NCBI GenBank assembly: GCA_947652605.1
Contig: OX393577.1
Location: forward strand, 31,251,466-31,315,465
From: Elmis aenea
Taxonomy: Eukaryota; Arthropoda; Insecta; Coleoptera; Elmidae
Direction: 5' to 3'
DNA: 64,000 nt
The translations under genes were made by a program, and so were the position numbers. A model generated the notes under the pieces. It saw only the letters and a list, made by a program, of their open reading frames with translations, was not told where the DNA came from and made no database searches. Positions 48,240-60,215 of the stretch are shown here, in pieces; positions within the stretch are counted from its first letter, which is position 1; each line of letters begins with the position of its first letter.

Positions 48240-50597
48240 CAATAAGTTGACATATATGACTTAGCAAGAAAGGTATTTATTAATTCTTAGGTAAACTTTT
48301 TAAAACACATTTAAACTTACACTGCGTTTAGTTTGAAAACTTAGTTTGCAATAAGTAGCGATTATAAAAGACTAATAATAAAAAATCTTTTAAGACGAAA
48401 AAGTTTGCGAACAATGAACTGCAAGAAGAAATTATTTAATAAGAATCTCCAAAGACGTTATCACAGTTTGATTTAAAAACTGCAACATCTTTTCAACTAC
48501 ATGAATTTTAATGAAACTTAACGCGTGTTGCACAATTATTGTCAAGTGCACTCAATTTATTTATAAAAACAAATTGGTTATTCTTCATTTCGACTAAACT
48601 TATCTGTGTATGTTTTGTCCAAGCAAATAAAAATATAAATGTTACAATGATTCCTTGACCGTTTTTCTCCAAATTAAAATTTATATATTTCTATGACCAA
48701 TACCGTAAATTAAATAGGCAGTAAGTCATAACAAGTGCTTCGGTATCTAGAGCAGTCCCAAGAGGGTTGCAAAGTCCATGTATAAGTAACACGCATTCTT
48801 TTAAGTGTTTATTTCAAATTGCATTTGAATACTTTTTATTAACAGTTTATTAAAATATTTTTACTTTTTACCAACAAGGAACAAAAAATCCACAGAACAA
48901 AAAGGCTAAGTATGACAATTAGAAGTTCACAGTCTAAAAAATTTAAGCTATGTCACTAATTACAGAAGCGGCATTTTTCTGTCAGAAAAAATGTTTAAAG
49001 TAACAACAACAAATTTAATTGTACAACAACGAAAAATAAGACGCACGACCGCAAAATTGCACCGCTAGATATAAATTGCGTGTTAAATAAAGCTCTATGT
49101 TTGAATATAACGGTTATTATTAATAATCTGTATGTTGCCGTAAATTGGATTGAGCTATCTTAGTATCTAGCGTTTATTTTTTTTTTAATTCGATACCGAG
49201 AGAATAGATATTTGTTGAACTTTAATACTTGTTGTTTTATTCAAAAAACAATTTATTAGGGGTTTAAAAAAATAGTGTAGACACAAAAAAGTGTAACCTT
49301 AAACCTGGACGTTAAAATCACAAATTTGTCATTTTTATTGGACCATGTTTATTATGTTTAAAATCGCACAATTAATTTTTGTTATTGTGCCCTTATAACC
49401 TTACATAACCCTTGGTCGATTGGGTGCATGCAACGAGTTCAACTCTTATTTCTATAGTGCATTTGCTATTGTGCTAAACACGTATTCGGTCATGTTTAAA
49501 ACACTTTTCCTAATTGCATTCTTGAAGCAAAGTTTTGTTTTGTAGATCTCGCTTAAACTATGAACAAGCTGTTAAACGATTATTTTAATGTTATCCATTG
49601 TTGTGTGGCATTTTGCAACTAGGAGTAACTAAATATTACTGATGAAAGGCAAATAAATACTAATATTGACTTCGATGAAAGGTATAGAAACCTACCACCA
49701 AGGTTAATCATTTTCTTACATGACGACATCTGCGAAGTTAGCTAGCGCATAATACATAATCTCGCCTTTGTACTGAGCTTTATCAATTTTAATATCCAAT
49801 TTTGAAGCGTGTCATTAAACTCCTTCAATATATTCAGTAACCCATCATTACAAGTTATTATATGCACGTTGCGGTTCTAGCTTCCGATACTAAAAAAGAC
49901 AATAATGAATATTTATAGGTAAAGATTAACCATCCACTATGCGCAGACCATTGTTTCTTATGCAACTACGCGTTCTGTTTGGAATCATTGTCCCCAGTCT
50001 ATGTTAATACATATATTGTAAGTTGGTGCATAGACCGGTTTGACTACAACTAAGCTGGTTGGTTACAAGTTACAAGCATGCGAGATTCTCAGCCAACAGC
50101 TGATGGAAAATGCCGCGGTCGTTGTTCATACAAATTTTCTTCACGGTCAAATTACCTTGAAAATATCCTGACCACACACATTGTCGATACTGGAACCACC
50201 AAAGAGTATCCTATTAAAAAATAAGCGCCCTTACCATTTTTGGTTGGCAATAAATCATAAAAAAATTTAAAATTAGTTTTTATCTATGCATTTCACATGG
50301 ACATAAACGACTCGCAAAGTTCTTATGATAAAAATCACAATACAGTAAAACCTTGGATTGCAAACAAAAATGTTTAATAAATTTTTACTTGATAAACAAG
50401 CGGTCTTGCAATACGAGTAGCGCGTATGCGCCAAATCCTCAAAAGGAGGCAAAAGCAAGTTAGTGTCACTGGATATACCTTGTTAAAGTCGAAAAAAAGA
50501 AGAAGATTCCAGTGCGCCAACAGATAACGGTGATTCTGTTAGGGACAGTGAAAGTCGTCCTACACAATAATAAATAAATTTGATTATTTTATATTTA
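48240..50597. other. AT-rich intronic or upstream DNA, nothing recognised
   Basis: No transposon ends or coding motifs were found. The minus-strand frame at 50273-50458 has no support. Confidence 0.4.
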
Positions 50598-50605
50598 ATG
50601 TAAAT

Positions 50606-51052
50606 CAGGGCATGAAACCGGTTTTTTAAACCGGTTTAAAAAACCGGTTAACCTTTATTTTTTGTCCAAAATTGTGATTTTTAACCGAAACCGTTATTTT
50701 TAAAGGCAAAAAAAACGGTAACCTTTAACCAAAATAATAAAAAACCGGTTTTTTAAACATCTCTTTATAATGAAAATTATTTTGAAAAAATACAAAATTA
50801 AATGTGATTAGTTTACCAAAAGTAATTACTGAATGCTTGATTGTACATATATTATAAAATTATAAAAAGATAATATCTTTTTATAGTTTGCATTCCAAAT
50901 CTGAATAATGTTAAAAACCGGTTAATCTAACCGGTTTTTCAAAACCGGTTTATTTACGGAAAAAAACGGGTTTTCAACAGAAATCGTTATAAAAATAAAG
51001 TTCTTGAATTTGGTTAACCGTTAACCAAAAATTTTTTCGGTTTCTAGCCCTG
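50606..51052. mobile_element. hAT MITE rich in ACCGGTT palindromes, copy A
   Basis: A 447-bp element starting CAGGGCATGAAACCGG and ending GGTTTCTAGCCCTG, with exact 8-bp ATGTAAAT duplications (50598-50605 and 51053-51060). Both ends are saturated with AACCGGTT-type palindromes, separated by an AT-rich centre. No coding content. It shares its whole layout with copy B at 54825. Confidence 0.93.
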
Positions 51053-51060
51053 ATGTAAAT

Positions 51061-53068
51061 AATAAAAGTATAACAATGTGTTTTGCGTTAATCATTTGTT
51101 CATGAATATTTTTGGGTTTTGGAACGAATTATCAGTTACCATTATTTCTTATGGGAAAATTCGCTTTGATATACGAGTGCTTTGGATTACAAACACGTTT
51201 CCGGAACGAATTATGGTCGCAAACCAAGGTTTCACTGTATACCGTTTCTTATTTGTCGGCGAACTGCATTAATTGTTATGAATTCATTCATTTTTAACAC
51301 AACTTTTTTCCTAAAATTATCCAAATTAAAATAATATTTTTAGGATGTATTTTAGTTTTTTATGTATATTTAGCAATCGTTTGCCATTTCTGGCAATAAT
51401 TTTATCATAAAATATATGAAGGATAAAATGTTATCTACAAATTAGTTCTAAATTTACTGCGTCTAACCATTATGTCCCAATAATGGATTTACAACATGAA
51501 ATCTTCTTTGAAATAACAGTTTTACTTGTTATATAATGCGCCGTAAAACTTTACGAGTTAGCAGATATTGTTTATGTTGATAAATAATTTCATGTATTCG
51601 CTACATGCTAGTTTAAAATCGTTATGATTCATTAGAGAGACCCCGTTTTAATTAGTCCATAAAAACGTAATTATATACCGCAGCTACAAATAAAAACTAA
51701 TCTGGTTGTTCATTGCAAAACAAATAAAAAAACATGAACAGCGTTTTTAGCGTGGATTGTAATGCTGTCATTATCATCAAAGCAATTTGGAACTCGATGA
51801 TTCGCCTCATTAATTTTTGAAGATAGTTAAAACAAGTGCATTGCCCATTTCGGTTGTATTTGCATTCCGTATGTGCATTTATTAAAATAATTAATGTCAA
51901 TGAGGGGTGAAGCATTAATTTTGTTAAAAAGCATATATTAGGTACATGTTGCTTTAAGAACACTGTACCTAAGAAAATGAATTATATTTGGCATCAACAT
52001 TTTTCTTCTTACTAACTTTTTATCTTAAAGATACAAGAGTATATTCGCCTTACCAACTGTGTGTTTTTATTTTACGTCAATGATAGACGACGAACTGTGT
52101 AGCTGTATGTCTGAGCAACGCAACAGTTTCAAATAAACGAACTTTACTACGCTAGTATTAATAAAACGCGCCGCAAAGAAAAATCGTTAAAATTCTAAAT
52201 AGCAGTAAAAGATGTTGATAATAGGAACACACTAAAATTAATTTTATTTACATTCAATTTTGCCGTCTTCCTTGATTCTATACAATTATAATATTTATCT
52301 ATTAGGATTGTTTTAAACTATCGCATTTTATTTAATTAATTATCTTCTCATTTTACAACGATAACTTTAGATTAAATTTTTTAGAATTTACGAAGGAAAA
52401 CTAAGAAAGACGACGGTCACTAAACGATGCTGCACTGTATCATCTTGTATCAAAAGATTTTAAAGTTACTTACTTATCTACCTACGGGCTCGAGAAAATG
52501 CTTTCTCAGGCAGTTAATTTATGATTACCATACAATGCATATTTATTTACTTTGAGATAGTTCATGCAGTTGACGTTAAAACGTTGGACAGACCGACTGT
52601 ACATAAGAGCACAATATTCAGAGCGGTACATAAAGATTAAATGCACAGGCACTTAATTTTGTAGGTCGGTACCATGCTGCTTAAGTTTAAACAAATCAAT
52701 GTAATAAAAATGACAAAATGTATTATACATTTATCAGAAACCGGAAAAAATTGAATATTATTTTTATGATTGGGTCAAATTAATAGGTTTATCTCACGAA
52801 TTATTGCAATTAATGTGTCAATAATTTTGTTTATATGTATGTATAAAGTATTCCAATAAGAACCATCCAGCCCTGCAACTTCTGAATTATAAGAGACAAG
52901 AAGACTTAATAATCCTTTTAAAAAAAAAATTGAATTTTATAAACATTCAACTTTTCGATTTTTAAATATTTTAGCGCAACTATAAACAAAAGCATATATT
53001 AAAAAAATATATTTAAGTTACTCCATTACATTTTTAAAATGGAACCCTGCAGTTATAAAAACTCCAAT
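51061..53068. other. AT-rich DNA, nothing recognised
   Basis: No conserved exon or transposon end. The 88-codon minus-strand frame at 51697-51963 has no recognisable motif. Confidence 0.35.
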
Positions 53069-53071
53069 TTA

Positions 53072-53392
53072 AGGTCTCTTCACACACATCAGTCACGGCG
53101 CGTCTCCGATCCGTCAGTTCCGTCAACCGTCAGTCACAAAAAATATTCTTTCTTGTAATTTTTAATTTAAGTTGATTCATCTACACTCGTCCGGCGCAGT
53201 CACGAATATCTCGTCAGTCCGTCAGTCACAGTCCCGGCGCCGTTCCGGCGCCTGACAGTCAAACTTACTATTTCTTCTTACCGATATTGCCTGACGCCTG
53301 ACTGACGTGTGTGAATAGGCATCGTGGGTATGACTGAGACAAAACGGTGACGGATCGGAGACGCGCCGTGACTGATGTGTGTGAAGAGACCT
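53072..53392. mobile_element. PIF/Harbinger-like MITE with TTA target duplication
   Basis: A 321-bp element bounded by AGGTCTCTTCACACACATCA and its inverted copy ending GTGTGAAGAGACCT, flanked by TTA on both sides. The arms pair for about 45 bases, through CACGGCGCGTCTCCGATCCG. The interior repeats CCGTCAGTC and CCGGCGC in both orientations. A 3-bp TTA duplication fits PIF/Harbinger. Confidence 0.85.
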
Positions 53393-54824
53393 TTAAAGCT
53401 ATTGTAATTTTTTATAATATGATTTGTAACTCTTTTTTTTGCGTTAATCTTTTTTGTTGAAAAATAAAACATTAGTTCAAACTAGGTATCCGTGTAAAAA
53501 ATATGGACAACGACATAGTTGTGCCAATGGATTAGATTAGAAGTGTTTTTATAAACTGTTAAAGATGAATATATTGTAGAGATAAGAAGTAGTAGCATAA
53601 ATTAAAGAAAATAAAAGTAATCATCGCAATTTTTTTGTTCAAACTATTTGATTGTTTTAATATTTATTATTTTAAGAACGGTCATACAACGATATAACAT
53701 TTATTTGAACATATCGAGTCACTTGAAAACTCGAAAAATAAAATTTGAAAATCGAATACCTCTAGGTCTAGAACTACTAAATATTATATTATGTTAAATT
53801 TTTTAACATATTTAAAAATAACGTGAAGCTCTAAGCACCAAAGTTCTATCTCAAAATAAAAAGTTGCGCTGCGCCTTTCTGCAACAACCTGAATGCATAG
53901 TATAAAACACAATTTCTATGGAAGGTACAGATGACACTTTTTTGTAATATATTACAAGTAAGTTTGTGATGTTGTAAATTGTGTTCAAATTAGGTGCATT
54001 TTGCTAAGTTATGGAACTAATGCGTTTGCTTCTAAATCCTCTGTGGCTGCGGACTGTGTTAACAGAACTGGAACACCGTAAAATTATCAACTCCCTCATG
54101 GATTTAAACCGTTTATGTGTGTATAATAATAAGTTGAATAATAACATTAACTAACAAGGAAGACTTCGATTTAGTTCTTTGTTCTTATCTTACTAAATTA
54201 CTTGATTGCAGTGTTACTTACTGACTTAATGTAGCCAATTATAGCCCACTAAATTTTGTCTGGGTATATATGCAACGTTACATTTGTATTATAATTATTA
54301 TTGCAATAGCTGTAAGTAACCAAATAAAACAAACTCTAAATTTTCGCCTGGACTACTTACTTACGTGTTTACGTGGGTTTAGGTAAATTTACGTTTTACC
54401 CCAACACACAAATATAACGCAGTAGGAAATAGGCGATAAAAATCAACAATCCTTTCATAATAATGGTCGACACTCTGACTCACCAAGACCTTTTGGTGAA
54501 TGATAACTTATTAACTGGGGTTACATTAGTCACACGTTTCCGGCATAAACGGAAAATATGTGCCGCATAAGGTTCTAAAGAAGGTTTTTTTTTTACAAAC
54601 AAAACAGTCGTAAATTTGCCAAATAATTATTTATCTCTTCGCAGATTAAATCGTAACTGTATGATTTACAAAATAATCAACAACTGCATACATAGACATA
54701 TATTTTTTACCCGAATATTTTATCATAGAATATCTCTGTTTTTGCAATTACAATTATAAAACAAAAGACCATTGAACTAAAGATTCACCTAGTAATACCA
54801 AAACTTCATTACGTACCTACTCAT

Positions 54825-55281
54825 CAGGGCATGAAACCGGTTTTTTAAACCGGTTTGAAAAACCGGTTAACCGTTATTTTTTGTCAGAAAAAGTAATTTT
54901 TAACCGAAACCGAAACCGTTATTATTAAAGGCAAAAAAACGGTAACCTTTACCCGAAATAATAAAAAACCGGTTTTTTAACATCTTTTTTTAATAAAAAT
55001 TACGATGAAAAATACAAAATCTGTATTATATGCGATTAGTTTACCAGAAGTCGTTACTGAACGCTTGATTGTACATTTATTATAAAATTATAAATAAATA
55101 ATATCTTTTCATACTTTGCATTGCTGATCTAAATAATTTTAAAAACCGGTTAATTTAACCGGTTTTTAAACCGGCTTTTTACGAATAAAACCGGTTTTTC
55201 AACAAAAACCGTTACTTATAAAAATAAAGTTTTCGATTTCGGTTAACCGTTAACCAAAATTTTTTTCGGTTTCGAGCCCTG
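54825..55281. mobile_element. hAT MITE rich in ACCGGTT palindromes, copy B
   Basis: The same family as the 50606 element, with the same CAGGGCATGAAACCGGTTTT start and GGTTTCGAGCCCTG end. The centre is colinear, including TGATTGTACAT and the ATAATATCTTTT stretch. Flanks CTACTCAT and CTCTCAAT are only a poor 8-bp match, so the duplication has decayed or the flank was rearranged. Confidence 0.9.
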
Positions 55282-55289
55282 CTCTCAAT

Positions 55290-57771
55290 ACGGCGTAACT
55301 ATTACGTTATTGATTAAAATTTAGCGCTTAATTAAAAAGAATTTTGCTATTTTTATACACAAAGATTAAAAATGTTCTAATTTTTATTAATTATTGTAAG
55401 CTAAAGTTATGAAAACAATGTAACAGGGGTGAAAGATAAGGCAAAACAAAAAATAAATTTTAAGTAGGATTAAACTAACTAAATGTCAAAGAGCCGGAAT
55501 ATTTTAAGTGATAATTTAACTAACAAGACTAAATGTGTCTACAACTTCTTACCAAGGGTACGTTTTTAAAATCTAGGTTTTGTTTTACGAACAATAATAT
55601 AGTAAATCACCAATTATACTAATAAACATACACGTTGCATGTTTTTCTTGTAGTTTTTTTTAGCATATTTACAACTTCCAAAAATTTTTTTAGCAATATC
55701 AGTTGTCCCAAAAATCATTGCCATTTCGATTAATTCGTGTATTCTATTAGGAAAATATTTTTTGTTTTAATTAATCAATGTTTTCAAAAGGCGCTATTCC
55801 ACTTTTTTTAATGACATAGAATGATTGTTAGTCAAAATCAAACTGCTTGTCATTTTCTTCTCTATCTTGTAAAAATTTAAATAATTTTGACTGTTGGGGT
55901 TGAAATAACCGATCTAAGATATATGATAGAAACACAGTTTAATAATGACGGTACAGCACTTAACACAAATTATCTGAAGTTTGTTAATTGGAGGTAAATA
56001 GTTATTTTTTTAAGTAACGTACATTAGCTAGAACGTTTCGCGAAACTGTGACAACGACATGACTATAACATAACAGTTGGTGGTGCCGGATATGTCTACT
56101 TAGAAGTTGGAAACTGGAACGCCTACGTACCTATATGGCGTAGGAAACTTATAGCACACCTATTCTTAGGTCATTAAAAAAATAAATATTCTTAGATAAA
56201 AGTACGTACCCATAAAGGCTTAACTCTGTAAACATTCCACACGCTGCGAGCTGCGGAATCTTTCAGACATTTTCTGTCTCACTAAAAGCTTTAGAAGGAG
56301 TAATTTTTGTATATTACTTTGTTTAATTTGAGTTATTTAATCAAATCCTAAATAATTTATCAACCAAGAAATAAATTTTATGTTGCATCAAACCTCTTTA
56401 ATTTATAATTTACCAATATAAATACAGACAATTAATCTTGAGGTAAAAAACTACCATAAGATAGTCTAAAAGTTTAAAAAGAAACACTTTACAATACTGT
56501 ATCTTCTATTTATGACTGAAGTGCTAAATCATACTGTTTAAAATTCGTCAGTATTAATGAAATTCCAAACTATTCTTAAATAACGCCAATAATAATTTAT
56601 GATGTACCTACACAACACCTAATGTTGCATTTGTAAGAAGTATTAGCAGCATTCCATACATTAATTGAATACCAATAAACGGATGAGCAATCGTGTACTA
56701 TTACAGAGCGATCTATAAGTATAAGTCATAACTATGGCATTACTAAAAGCATTAGTCATTTCATTACCACATGCAATTTGTACAACTGTGATTCCTTCAA
56801 TTATAGTAGGATAAAAAACTCATTATGTCGTCTTCATTGTAGTGCACTATTTAAATAACAACAATTGCATAATCAAACAATTATACCTCTCTTTTTTAAA
56901 TGTTTAATTGAACACCAAAATGCTAAATCACCTTCATCAAAATCTATTATTGTACAAAAATTTAATTGTATCCGTGCAGAGTTATTACGTTATTGTGTTT
57001 TTTGTCGAGACAAAATGTCCAAAATGCACACAAATACACCGTAATTTTAAAATGGACGTGATTAATGTGTATACTTCCTCATTTAATTGTGGAACTTGAC
57101 ATTACGTGAAATTAGATAAAAGCATGTTGACATTAGGTTACGTAAATCAAAATGTGAACAATTAGACAACCTAAGAGTAATTTATCACAAAAGGTTGTTC
57201 AAAAACGTTAAACAAAACATGTCTTAAATAAATTTTTTGTATCTTGTTTCCAATTATTAAACACTGTTTATATTTATTATTCTAATACATGTAACATTGT
57301 GTAATGACAATTTGAACAACGTACAATTAGGGTCTTTGATGTGTTATTCTTGTTTTGTTTAATTCCATTGAAAGCTCACTTAATTATTATTTAATTTTAC
57401 TCACTCCTTAACGCTATTCTACCATCACTTACGAAGAATATTTGGTAGCGGCATTTTTGTTTTGTATGCAACGTTTTTGACTCTATAGCTCTGATAAATG
57501 TGTTTTTTTGGTTTGTAATTTACTAACACCTCTATACTCTAGACGCGGTATACAGTATTTCTTACTTCGATCGTCATCTGTTTTTTACAACGTTTTCACA
57601 TTGATGGGTCGAAGAACACGTTTTTCGTGATTAGTTAAACATACTTTTCTATATCAAGAATAAAAAAGATACTTTCGTCATACATAATAAATGCCTTTAT
57701 TTTGCTCATTCAAATAATGAACAATTTTTTACAAGTGAACAACGTCTACAAAAAAAACTCCAATTACATCT
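55290..57771. other. AT-rich DNA, nothing recognised
   Basis: No transposon termini, exons or RNA genes were recognised. The frame at 56908-57099 has no homology support. Confidence 0.4.
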
Positions 57772-57775
57772 TTAA

Positions 57776-58396
57776 CCCTCCGTTACTCGCGCGTCTTTCA
57801 GTAACATTGCTACTCACGTGGCGTCTAGCAGACTCCAACAAATATAATGTTGCTAATTCATTTACATAAAATTATTATTGTTACTTTGAGCAAAATATTA
57901 AAAGTATTAACTTCTAAACATGATTATTTTATAAAGATGTAAAAAAATCGAATACAAAAATCAAATTTACAATAAAAAATAAATGCTGTAAATAGGAAAA
58001 TTTTAATCTATCAACTTGGTCTTTTTGGAATAACAAACGTCACAAACGTAATTTGTATGTTCTTTGGCATATGTACCTAGTTATCACACTCCACACTTCT
58101 ATATCTTGTCATGCCATTTTTTTTCGTTTGCAGAAAAAGCATTTTTCCCTTACATTTTTTGAACCTTTAACACTATCACTTGCATTATATCAACAGCACT
58201 CGCGTGGCGTCTGGGAGATTCCTCTAAGAATTTATTGCTGTTTATTCCACAACCTTATTACTCAAGAATGACGTGAAGTGATTTAACGAATCATTAATTA
58301 GTGACAAGAAGGTTCATGGGTTGGGTTCCGGTTCCATAGTTATGTTTGTTCTTTTACCCACTTGTGTCTCACAGACGCCACGCGAGTAACGGAGGG
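57776..58396 (-). mobile_element. piggyBac-type element, decayed, TTAA target
   Basis: Ends CCCTCCGTTACTCGCGCGTC and GACGCCACGCGAGTAACGGAGGG are inverted repeats flanked on both sides by TTAA (57772-57775 and 58397-58400), the piggyBac signature. An internal copy, ACTCGCGTGGCGTCTGGGAG near 58198, is a sub-terminal repeat. On the minus strand at about 58140-58030, EKCFFCKRKKNGMTRYRSVE followed by CD resembles the cysteine-rich C-terminal domain of piggyBac transposases (C-x2-C..), interrupted by a stop. The rest of the transposase is deleted, leaving a 621-bp derivative. Confidence 0.85.
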
Positions 58397-58400
58397 TTAA

Positions 58401-60069
58401 CAAATATTAGCGTTGAATACGTACTTTCTACACAAATTTATGATTGTAAATCAAAATGTTGTATACAAAGGCAATTGGGATTTTTGTACCTGTAACTTTA
58501 TCTAGATTTTTAAATTCTCTTTTTTCCGGTTGACGATGATGTAATACTGCTACCCAACAATTACGAGTTCAGTTTTAATCTCGATTCAGATCGAATTCAC
58601 AAACAATACAATTGAATATTATCATGTGAGAAACTATCATTAATATGGCACGTATTAAGGAAATAATCTCGGCGATTAGCTTTTATTTATTGCTGACAAT
58701 TTTATATTTCAACGATTAAAATATTAAATAAATTGTGACTTCCTTTTTTTTAATAAATCTTTCGTATAACTTAAAGCAAACAAATACACGCGCAGAAATG
58801 CGAAGGTCAAAGAATACATTTAAATATATAAAATAAACATATAAAGGTAAGAAAAAAATTATATTGGTCGTAATACAAACGATGCCAAGAATCGCTGTTT
58901 TTCATTACCAACTTTGTCTGTCAAAACGTCATGAATGTCCCCGTTTAATTTTATATGACTAATAATGTGTAGTTCGTTTTAAAATTAGATAGGTATGTTA
59001 ATTACGACCCGATGCATTCAATCACTGTATCATTCGTTTTCTATGACTCAGATTCTACTGAAATAATAGTGTAACTTTGCCAACAGACCACTTTCATTAC
59101 CGTTTGCCTCTGGTCAAAACGTTTTCATACTCACTTTTCATTTACGGCGAGCCTGATAGACTGTTAGTATATTAAGATGATAACTGATTTACAAAGTTTA
59201 CTTAAAATTTTTAAATTTAACGTATTAAATTTATTAGACGTGTTGGTACACACAAAACAGGCATAATAGAGAAGATAGATCATAATACACAAATAAAGTT
59301 TTACATCTACTGAGCAAATAACGTTTCAACTTGATGATAAATTCACAACTGGTGTTAGCTATGCAGCTAAATCGAACATCTAAACTCCAAAGGGTATCGT
59401 TGACCCTCTGGTAAGGTTATGCAACTTTATAAGGCAATTTTGCCGTAAACCAGTTCAGACAGTAGTTGACTGCTGCATATTTTAAATACAGCTCTACAAT
59501 AGCATATAAAATCATTTACTGTCCTTATTAAGTTTCTGCGATATTCTGTTACAATATAACAAGATAATCTTTGTAGAGCAAAACTCATATCTACCAAAAA
59601 TTCCTTACTTACGATTTAAAAAAAACGTTAAACAAAGAGCAATGGTGACTTTGTTTCACCCAAAAAAAAATTTGTATTATGTCATCGTACATAGGTATTA
59701 AATATATGAATAAAGAAATCAAACATTGCAAATTAATATCAGTGTTATTAACAATTAATTCTAAATAAACAAAAAATAGCAAAATTGTGAAAATAAATGT
59801 AAATACACATACAATTGCTTTATAAACAATGTTTTTAAATTTTCCAAAATCCTATGTACCTACAAAAAAATAATAATGTATACAACTGATAGATTCGTAC
59901 TTCCGGGGGAACCGAATCCTTACGAACACAAAAAGTGAAGTTTGGCTGCACCGATTTTCTTTGTCACATAACTTTCTATTTGCAACAATAAAGATTAAGT
60001 TGTGTGAAGTAGATAAATTTACCAACCTATGTATGTAATTTAAATCACTTACATTTTACAGTTTTTCTT
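58401..60069. other. AT-rich DNA, nothing recognised
   Basis: No coding motifs or repeats were found in this stretch. Confidence 0.4.
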
Positions 60070-60072
60070 TTA

Positions 60073-60212
60073 TGGTGCCTGTACACCTGAGAGTAAAGTA
60101 CTCTCGAGAGTAGCGTCGCCAAGGATACAGCCCCTGAGAGTAACTCGCGATTGGCTGTATCCTTGGCGACGCTACTCTCGAGAGTACTTTACTCTCAGGT
60201 GTACAGGCACCA
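60073..60212. mobile_element. Palindromic MITE with perfect or near-perfect 61-bp stem, TTA target duplication
   Basis: A 140-bp element whose first 61 bases (TGGTGCCTGTACACCTGAGA...) are mirrored by its last 61. The mirror continues through AGTACTCTCGAGAGTAGCGTC and CCAAGGATACAGCC. The loop is short, about 18 bases around CCTGAGAGTAACTCGCGA. TTA flanks both ends (60070-60072 and 60213-60215), as for PIF/Harbinger-type insertions. I saw no mismatches by eye, so it is probably a recent insertion. Confidence 0.9.
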
Positions 60213-60215
60213 TTA

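Noticed and set aside
58053..58271. 72-codon plus-strand frame
   Set aside because: It lies opposite the decayed piggyBac tail and matches nothing.
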